Assembly (NCBI GenBank): GCA_902790015.1
Contig: CADAQF010000021.1
Location: forward strand, 1 to 38,114
Direction of reading: 5' to 3'
From: an uncultured Eubacteriales bacterium
GTDB taxonomy: Bacteria > Bacillota > Clostridia > Christensenellales > Aristaeellaceae
Length of the DNA stretch: 38,114 nt
Position 1 is the stretch's first letter, and each line of letters begins with the position of its first letter. Below the pieces are notes generated by a model. The model was not told where the DNA came from and ran no database searches. It saw only the letters and a program-made list of their open reading frames with translations. This document shows, piece by piece, positions 32,376 through 38,114 of this stretch. The position numbers and the translations under genes are program-made.

Positions 32376-33827
32376 ATGCGGGGACGGAGGGGATTTTCTG
32401 TCCTTAAAGGCGGACGGCTTAAACGGGCCGCCTGTTTGCTGTGCGTTAACCTGCTGCTAATGTCCCTTTTGCCCGCATGCGCGGCGGAAGTGCCCTATGA
32501 CCCCTATCAGCCCCAGAACCTGGACCCGGACCACCTGACCTGCACCTCGGCCATCCTGATAGAGGCGGACACGGGCGAGGTCATTTTCGAGAAGAACGCC
32601 GACGCCACCATCTACCCCGCCTCCACCACCAAGATCATGACCACCTACTTAGGGCTTTTGCTCAACGACCCCGACCGGATCGTGACCGTCAGCCCCGCGG
32701 CGGTGGACGTGCCGTCCGATTCCTCGGTGATACCGATCAGCATCGGCGAGCAGGTGAGATTAGAGGACCTGATGTACGCCACGATGCTGATGTCCGGCAA
32801 CGACGGCGCCAACGCCATCGCCGAGGCCGTGGGTGGCAATATATTCAACTTTGTCAACCTGATGAACAACGCCGCCCAGAGCTTCGGCTGCACGGGCACC
32901 CACTTCGCCAACCCTCACGGCTATCACGACGAAAACCATTACTCCACCGCCCGGGACATGTGCACTATCGCCCGCATCGCCATGCAGAACGAGGGCTTCA
33001 GGGATATCGTGAGCCAAGCCACCTATGTGATGCCTGAGGACAATATCTTTTCCCAGCGGACCCTGACCACCAACAACCAGTTTCTGAACAACACCAACAT
33101 CGACACCTATTACGCCGACGGTATCGGCATCAAGACCGGCAACACCCGCGCCGCCGGCTACTGCTACATCGGCGCCGCAAGGCGCAGCGGCGTCACGCTG
33201 ATTTCCTGCGTGTTCCACGCCTCATCGGATTCGGCGCGCTATACCGACACCATCAAGCTGATGGACTACGGCTTCACCCAGTTCAAGGGCGTTTCCATCC
33301 GCGATCTGTACCGGGACAACCCCAAGGTGGTGGATATCGCCCAGTACGCGCTGGACGACAGCGGGCTGGGGAAGCTGACCCTGGCGCTCAACCTGCTCAG
33401 TTCCGAGGGGTCGGACACGATCGTGGTTTCCGCCCAGAACAGGGACTATCTGACCCATCACCTGAGCGACATCACCATCACCGAATACACCCGGGGCTTC
33501 ACCGCCCCGGTGACCACCGGCGAGGTCATGGGCACGATGACCTATTACAACAGCCTGGGCGAGGCCACCGTGTACGAGCTGGTGGCCACCCGCTCCATCG
33601 AGCGGCGGGAGCGGATCGCGCCCACGCTGGACGAGATCGCCGCATATTCGGAGAACGACCCGAACCCCTTCCCCCGCTTCACGTTCGAGTTTGCCCTGCT
33701 GTATATAGCACTTCCCCTGCTGGCTGTGTACATACTGTTCCGCCTGATCCGCGGGCTTTTCCGCCGCAAGCCCCGCAAAAAGAAAAAGCTCGGCAGCATG
33801 GAGCCGCAGAACAGGTTCTACAGATGA
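32376..33827 (+). CDS. dacF: D-alanyl-D-alanine carboxypeptidase, DacF type
   Basis: A 483-aa penicillin-binding protein of peptidase family S11 that trims the terminal D-Ala from peptidoglycan pentapeptides. The active-site motifs are complete: SxxK as Ser83-Thr-Thr-Lys86 (PASTTKIM), SxN as Ser140-Gly-Asn (MLMSGNDGANAIA) and KTG from Lys253 (GIKTGNTRAAGYC). A signal-type segment (AACLLCVNLLLMSLLPACA) precedes the mature part, and a C-terminal membrane segment (LLYIALPLLAVYILFRLI) followed by Arg and Lys anchors it. I start at the ATG at 32376; the frame is open further up but lacks a better ribosome site, so the N-terminus is less certain. The symbol follows family resemblance. Confidence 0.9.
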   Translation: MRGRRGFSVLKGGRLKRAACLLCVNLLLMSLLPACAAEVPYDPYQPQNLDPDHLTCTSAILIEADTGEVIFEKNADATIYPASTTKIMTTYLGLLLNDPDRIVTVSPAAVDVPSDSSVIPISIGEQVRLEDLMYATMLMSGNDGANAIAEAVGGNIFNFVNLMNNAAQSFGCTGTHFANPHGYHDENHYSTARDMCTIARIAMQNEGFRDIVSQATYVMPEDNIFSQRTLTTNNQFLNNTNIDTYYADGIGIKTGNTRAAGYCYIGAARRSGVTLISCVFHASSDSARYTDTIKLMDYGFTQFKGVSIRDLYRDNPKVVDIAQYALDDSGLGKLTLALNLLSSEGSDTIVVSAQNRDYLTHHLSDITITEYTRGFTAPVTTGEVMGTMTYYNSLGEATVYELVATRSIERRERIAPTLDEIAAYSENDPNPFPRFTFEFALLYIALPLLAVYILFRLIRGLFRRKPRKKKKLGSMEPQNRFYR

Positions 33828-33910
33828 TATCGGTTTACACCTGATCCATGTGCCTCTGCGGGCGGCTTCTGCGCCGCCTTTGTTCCAGCCGTCTTCACCT
33901 TACAAATACA

Positions 33911-33964
33911 CCCCGCCCCGGCGCTGCCTCAAGCGGCGCAATCAGGGCGGGGATCGTTTTGTTT
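33911..33964 (+). terminator. Terminator after the carboxypeptidase gene
   Basis: CCCCGCCC (33911-33918) pairs with GGGCGGGG (33945-33952), with a second inner stem, followed by ATCGTTTTGTTTC. On the minus strand it lies just past the GH105 stop and may work there too, with a weaker T run. Confidence 0.85.
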
Positions 33965-33967
33965 CAC

Positions 33968-35983
33968 TTATCCGAGCTTCAGTATTTCCGTCCCGGCCAG
34001 GAGGACGATGCCGATGCCGTGGGTGTCGTTTAAGTTCCAGCCGAGGCCGTGGTAATAGCGGCGGGAGAACGAAAAGCCGGAACCGCGGCAGACGCCGTAG
34101 AGATTGCCCTGATCGTCCACAGCATAGTGGGCAATGCCCTGCCAGGCGCGCCGGGCGGCTGCCAGGGCGGAGGCTGATTCATCGTCAGAAGAATACCAGC
34201 CGTGCCTCACACCCCGGAGGAAGGAACAGATCATCATGGCGGTGGCCGAGGTTTCAGGATAGGAGGAGGGATCGTCCAGGATCTGGTGCCACAGGCCGTT
34301 TTCGTCCTGCAGGGCCAGATAGCCCGCGGTCAGGCTTCGGAAGAATGAGAGCAATTCCGGCCTGAGCAGATGGTCCTTAGGAAGGGCCTCCAGCAGCTCG
34401 CTCAGGGAGAAGATCACCCAGCCGTTTCCCCGGCTCCAGGGGATGCCGTTGTGTACGCCGCGGCGCAGGCAGCGCATATGGGCCATGACCTGCCTGTCTT
34501 CCATGTAAAGCAGCTCTTTGTGGAAAAGCATCTGCCGGGCGGCAAAGTCCAGCGGTTCATTCAGTCCGCTCACTTTAGCCCAGCGGCACAGGAAGGGCAC
34601 TGACATATACATATCGTCTGCCCAGACGGTATCGTCCCGGCGCATGAAGGCGCCCCGGGGGGTGCGGGGCTGTTCATACATCATATAGCGGGCGATGCGC
34701 TCGCCCAGGCGGAGGGCGTCCGGGCTTGAGCGCCCCAGGGCGCGAAGTGTCATCGCGCCGAAGGAGCCGCAGTCGTCCAGCGCGTCCAGCCAGCATATCT
34801 GCTGGTTGACCCCGGCGAAGCCATAGCGCCCGGTGTCGTATTCGGCGTAAGCCTGGATCTCCACCGTCTGGCGGACGTGGGACAGGACGTAGGCCCTGAG
34901 GGCATCGTCATGCAGGGCTTCCGCCATGGACAGCATGCCGTACAGCGTCACGCCCAGCGGATAGGTCCACCGGCCGAAGAGCGGAGCCTCGGCGTAGGGG
35001 CGCAGCGCCGTGCCTTCAAGCGCCGGCCGCCAGACGCGGGGACAACCGCCGGACAGGTATACCCGCCCCAGGCCCCGGCAGTCCCCCATTTCTTTGGCCA
35101 GGGGGCCCAAGACCAGGGCGGGGCCGCAGGCCCCCCGCGCCGACACCGGAAGGAAGAAGCCAGTTTTATTGTCGTTTAGGACCCGGTACATCGCGTCCAG
35201 TTCCCCGTACATCAAAAGCTCGTGATGGCCCGCGACAAGGGGCTCCTTCCCCTGTTCCCTGCCATCGGGCAGGAAGCGGACGCCCGGGGCGGAAAGCCAG
35301 GAGGGGACCTCCGCTTTTCCCAGGGAGAAAGCCGTCCACAGGGCGAAAAGACCGGGCTGCGACAGGGGAGGCCGCCTCAGGGAGGGCAGCCAGTCCTGAA
35401 CGCCTGATTCATCCCAAAGAGAGGCGGGCTCCCGGGCTTCGTCCCCGCTGAGCAGACGAAAGAGGAAGCCGGACTCCCCGTCCCTTTGGGCGAAGGGCTG
35501 ATAAAAGCAGCAGGGCTCCCACTGGGGCATGGCGTTGCGCATCCGGCAGCCGAAGCCCAGGAGGGTCTTTTCGCAGAGGACGGTAAAGCGGTTGAGGCCC
35601 TTTTGCAGCCTGACCGGAAAACGGCAGGGCTCACCGCTGCGCTCCTGCGCGCCGTCGGACGAAAAGACCGTTTCGCCATTCAGCAGCACAAGCGTTGGAC
35701 CTGCGCAGCAGACGACGAAGGCGGAATTCCTGGGCGCCGGGCAGAGCAGTTCGCCCAGCGCCGCCGCGAACACGCCCAAAGGGGCGTCCGGAAAGCGGCG
35801 CTCAAAGTCGAAATGATACCACGCGCCCCGGTCGGCCTGAATGCCGGTTTCGTCAAACAGCCGAAAGACGTACGGGGCGGGCGGGTTGTCGCGCAGGTAT
35901 TTGTCCGCGATCAGGCGCAGGACGGAGACCGTGTCCTTACAGCTTGCCATAGCGCCGCGCGCCGGGTCAAAATAATAGTCCAT
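33968..35983 (-). CDS. GH105-type unsaturated uronyl hydrolase
   Basis: A 671-aa protein whose C-terminal 400 residues are an alpha6/alpha6 barrel of the GH105 (YteR/YesR) type. It shows RDDTVWADDMYMSVPFLCR with the conserved Asp pair, HNGIPWSRGNGWVIFSL, YPETSATAMM and NDTHGIGIVLLAGTEIL. Such enzymes hydrate the 4,5-unsaturated uronic acid left at the end of oligosaccharides by polysaccharide lyases. The N-terminal 270 residues are an extra region, possibly a beta-sandwich (FVVCCAGPTLVLLNGETVF); typical GH105 enzymes have about 370 residues. No signal peptide, so cytoplasmic. The ATG at 35983 is one base after the upstream stop and has GGAGGA. Confidence 0.85.
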   Translation of the reverse strand: MDYYFDPARGAMASCKDTVSVLRLIADKYLRDNPPAPYVFRLFDETGIQADRGAWYHFDFERRFPDAPLGVFAAALGELLCPAPRNSAFVVCCAGPTLVLLNGETVFSSDGAQERSGEPCRFPVRLQKGLNRFTVLCEKTLLGFGCRMRNAMPQWEPCCFYQPFAQRDGESGFLFRLLSGDEAREPASLWDESGVQDWLPSLRRPPLSQPGLFALWTAFSLGKAEVPSWLSAPGVRFLPDGREQGKEPLVAGHHELLMYGELDAMYRVLNDNKTGFFLPVSARGACGPALVLGPLAKEMGDCRGLGRVYLSGGCPRVWRPALEGTALRPYAEAPLFGRWTYPLGVTLYGMLSMAEALHDDALRAYVLSHVRQTVEIQAYAEYDTGRYGFAGVNQQICWLDALDDCGSFGAMTLRALGRSSPDALRLGERIARYMMYEQPRTPRGAFMRRDDTVWADDMYMSVPFLCRWAKVSGLNEPLDFAARQMLFHKELLYMEDRQVMAHMRCLRRGVHNGIPWSRGNGWVIFSLSELLEALPKDHLLRPELLSFFRSLTAGYLALQDENGLWHQILDDPSSYPETSATAMMICSFLRGVRHGWYSSDDESASALAAARRAWQGIAHYAVDDQGNLYGVCRGSGFSFSRRYYHGLGWNLNDTHGIGIVLLAGTEILKLG

Positions 35984-35984
35984 A

Positions 35985-37934
35985 TCATTCCTCCAACCGC
36001 CGGCCGTTTTCAAAGTCCATCAGGAGGCGGCGGCCGCCCGTCAGGACCTCCACGGGGCTGCCGTCGAAGGGGGCATGGCACTTAGGATGATCATAGCGCG
36101 GATAATCGTGCAGGGGGATCTCCTTTCCGTTGACTGTCAAAGGTTTGCCCCAGCCGAAGGAGAAAAGCCCCCTGGACGGGGAAAGATAGGTGAAGGAATG
36201 CGTGTCCCCCACGAGCACGGCCCCGGCGAAGCTTTCCACGAAGCTTTCGAAGCTGCCGGATTCTTCAAGGGAGCCCATTTCGACCGCCCACACGTTCGCG
36301 TGGCCCTGGGCGATATATTCGTAATCCGGGGCCTGATCGTATTTTTCCTGCCAGTTTTCCGGGTAGAGCAGACGGAAAAGCGCGGGATCCTTTTTTTCCC
36401 AATAGGCAGGTTCCAGGGAGCGCACGGCGATATAGGCGTTCCCCCGGCGGCCGAAGAGGAAGCCGTATTTTTCGGTGTATTCGTCCATTTCGGCGCGGGG
36501 AAAATAGAGGTGGGAATACAGGTAATCCACAAAGTCGGGCTGGATGCGGTAGATGCAGAAAAGCACGTTTTCATGCTGCGCGGCCCGGGGCAAGAAGAGG
36601 TTGCCCGCCCAGCGGTTGGGCCTGCCCGCGTATTCCAGGGTGGCGGGGCTGGTGGTGAACACGACGGCCGCGCCGCCCAGGGACGCCGTCCAGGGGTGCT
36701 GCTGGTAGCCCATGCGGCCCTTGCGGAAATCCTGGGCGCAGCTGAGGATATAATCCGGCGTGCGGCGCGTCACGATGTCCACCTGGGTCATGGCGGTGAA
36801 ATCCGGCGCGTCCGGGCAGGGTGCGCCGGCCTCGTCGCAGAGGCGGTACCGTTCCAGGTAGGCCTTGACCCGGTTGGTCATCCAGTTCCAGATGGGGAAG
36901 ACCTTCAGGGAGTTTTCGATGCAGACGCGGTCGGAATAGGTCTGCATGCCCCAGAAGAACATGATGTTGTCAAAATCTTTGGGATCCACGCCGCAGGCGG
37001 CGGCGTCCGCCGCGTCCACGCTCATGCGCTCCCGGAAGGTGTCCGACCCCGGACGGTGATAGAGTTCGTAAAGCGCCCCGGGGCAGACATAGCCGTTTGC
37101 CGCCAGCATGACCGCGCCGCCGCAAAGGCCTGAGACCGAGCCCTCGTCGAACAGGTAGCGCATGGCGTTGGAGCAGTCCTCCAGGTCGGGATTCAGGATA
37201 AAGCCGGCGTAGACCCTGCCGTGGGTGGTGGGCAGATGGCCGTGGAACCCGTGCAGGGCCAGGTCCAGCACGATCAGGTCGATCATCATTTTGCTCTGGA
37301 CACGGACGTCCTCATCACGGGCGAACACGGTCAGGTTGATCAGGCCCAGGATATCGTCCATATAATAGCCCTGGGTCAGCCATTCCGCGTAGCCGAAGCG
37401 GGCACGCCATTTAAGCCACCTGCGCAGGAAGGTGAGCCCATGTACGCGGTGCTGCTCGCCTGTCATGCCGTTGTTGGGAAAGACCCTTTCCGGGAAAAGC
37501 TGGCCGGCCAGGTACTCGGCGCTGTGGTAGAGTATCTGGTGGTTTTCGGTAAAATAGCAGGAGTGGACCTCGCCGGGCTCGTCGAGCCAGTATTTGAAGC
37601 CGACGAGGCTTTCGGTGATCTCCTCCGCCAGGCCTTCGGGGAAATAGGGCGCGTCCCGGTGCGCATACAGCATGCGGATCAGCGCGGGGATGGTGAAATC
37701 CGCGCAGTCCAGCCGGGTGTCGATCCTGTTAAGCGCCTTTCTGATGATCGGGACGCGGATGGGCGGGGTCTCAAGCCCCTCCCTTTTGAGCTCCATCAGC
37801 GCCAGGTCGTAATAAAGCCCCTGAAACGAGTCAAACCCGTGGTAGGCGGTTTCGCTCAGCGCCTTCTCCCGGTCAGGACACATTTCCTTCTGGCCCTGGG
37901 CCATTACTTCGCTGAGATATCGGATGCGGTCCAT
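35985..37934 (-). CDS. Unassigned 649-aa protein, candidate polysaccharide-degrading enzyme
   Basis: No family I can name with confidence. The N-terminal 350 residues are helix-rich with many aromatic and charged pairs typical of alpha/alpha-barrel lyases and hydrolases: YFTENHQILYHSAEYL (Asn131, His132, His137), RARFGYAEWLTQGYYMDD (Glu184, Tyr190, Tyr191), and HGHLPTTHGRVYAGF. The C-terminal 250 residues (QQHPWTASLGGAAVVFTTSP, then RRGNAYIAVRS) look like beta-sandwich, a layout seen in several lyase families. No signal peptide. GAGGAGGAAG precedes the ATG. The GH105 gene follows after one base, so I infer it supplies or processes unsaturated oligosaccharides. Confidence 0.6.
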   Translation of the reverse strand: MDRIRYLSEVMAQGQKEMCPDREKALSETAYHGFDSFQGLYYDLALMELKREGLETPPIRVPIIRKALNRIDTRLDCADFTIPALIRMLYAHRDAPYFPEGLAEEITESLVGFKYWLDEPGEVHSCYFTENHQILYHSAEYLAGQLFPERVFPNNGMTGEQHRVHGLTFLRRWLKWRARFGYAEWLTQGYYMDDILGLINLTVFARDEDVRVQSKMMIDLIVLDLALHGFHGHLPTTHGRVYAGFILNPDLEDCSNAMRYLFDEGSVSGLCGGAVMLAANGYVCPGALYELYHRPGSDTFRERMSVDAADAAACGVDPKDFDNIMFFWGMQTYSDRVCIENSLKVFPIWNWMTNRVKAYLERYRLCDEAGAPCPDAPDFTAMTQVDIVTRRTPDYILSCAQDFRKGRMGYQQHPWTASLGGAAVVFTTSPATLEYAGRPNRWAGNLFLPRAAQHENVLFCIYRIQPDFVDYLYSHLYFPRAEMDEYTEKYGFLFGRRGNAYIAVRSLEPAYWEKKDPALFRLLYPENWQEKYDQAPDYEYIAQGHANVWAVEMGSLEESGSFESFVESFAGAVLVGDTHSFTYLSPSRGLFSFGWGKPLTVNGKEIPLHDYPRYDHPKCHAPFDGSPVEVLTGGRRLLMDFENGRRLEE

Positions 37935-37956
37935 ATCGCTTCCTCCTCTAAAATGA

Positions 37957-37985
37957 GTGACTGTTCAGTTTCACTGAACAGTCAC
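37957..37985. promoter_or_regulatory. Perfect 13-bp inverted repeat upstream of the GH105 operon
   Basis: GTGACTGTTCAGT (37957-37969), loop TTC, ACTGAACAGTCAC (37973-37985). It lies 22 bp before the start of the 649-aa gene and about 10 bp before its ribosome site. It could be an operator, a leader hairpin or part of a mobile repeat. I find no clear promoter nearby. Confidence 0.7.
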
Positions 37986-37990
37986 CGCAT

Positions 37991-38008
37991 GGGGGACTGG
38001 CGTCCCCC
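37991..38008. repeat. GC-rich hairpin
   Basis: GGGGGAC (37991-37997) pairs with GTCCCCC (38002-38008) with a four-base loop. It lies between the palindrome at 37957 and the repeat unit at 38061. This stretch holds no gene. Confidence 0.6.
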
Positions 38009-38060
38009 CCTACGGAACCCCCCTGCAGATTTGCCTGTCGTCCCTTCGGGAGCCAAAGGC

Positions 38061-38114
38061 CCAGGGCCTGCCGGCCCGTTCTCGCTGAAAACAGGCCACC
38101 GGCCTGTTTTCCGG
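38061..38114. repeat. Dispersed palindromic repeat unit, cut by window end
   Basis: It has the head CCAGGGCCTGCCGGCCCGTT as at 9640 and 29625, then a hairpin at 38087-38111 with arms GAAAACAGGCCA and CGGCCTGTTTTC. The arms match the first 29.6-kb unit except for one base next to the loop. Confidence 0.85.

Overview
The window looks like a GC-rich chromosome segment of an uncultured-type Clostridia (Firmicutes). The markers are a Bacillus-type PurR with a PurBox-like operator, a valine T-box riboswitch in front of valS, group II ECF transporter energising genes (ecfA1-ecfA2-ecfT) next to truA, VanW-domain proteins, a DacF-type D,D-carboxypeptidase and a zinc-type ribosomal protein bL32. A GH105 enzyme points to life on plant or host polysaccharides, as in a gut. 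The genus cannot be told from the sequence alone. The genetic code is standard (TGA is stop).

Layout. 1-650: left edge of an IS5-like transposase, broken by an in-frame stop, beside a gene that its insertion seems to have cut. 883-9465 (+): purR, then one tight operon pth-mfd-ecfA1-ecfA2-ecfT-truA with overlapping or touching genes, closed by a strong terminator. 9.5-9.8 kb: two tandem copies of a palindromic repeat found at three places in the window. 9.86-18.7 kb (-): two very large secreted wall proteins, one with nine Ig-like and three FN3 domains plus an NlpC/P60-like peptidase, the other with eight SH3b repeats, a peptidoglycan-binding domain and an unassigned C-terminal domain. 19.0-24.95 kb (-): a translation operon read from a consensus promoter, yceD-rpmF-[Val T-box]-small membrane protein-valS-rsmH-rsmI. 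RsmH and RsmI modify the same nucleotide of 16S rRNA.

24.95-30 kb is an accessory region: a frameshifted Rpn/PD-(D/E)XK transposase-like gene, a flavin-type split-barrel protein, a hypothetical gene, a YefM/RelE-type toxin-antitoxin pair with its palindromic operator, a three-gene DUF6442-like/XRE/small-protein operon with its own operators, and several repeat and hairpin elements. 30.06-33.83 kb: two tandem VanW paralogues (-) divergent from a D-Ala-D-Ala carboxypeptidase (+), a cell-wall locus. 33.97-37.93 kb (-): a two-gene glycan-degradation operon, an unrecognised 649-aa putative alpha/alpha-barrel protein followed by GH105. The window ends inside another copy of the dispersed palindromic repeat.

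The points most worth following are the repeat family whose stem changes are compensated in both arms, the GH105 partner protein of unknown family, the T-box-controlled valS-rsmH-rsmI unit, and the unassigned C-terminal domain of the SH3b protein. No CRISPR array, tRNA or rRNA was seen.
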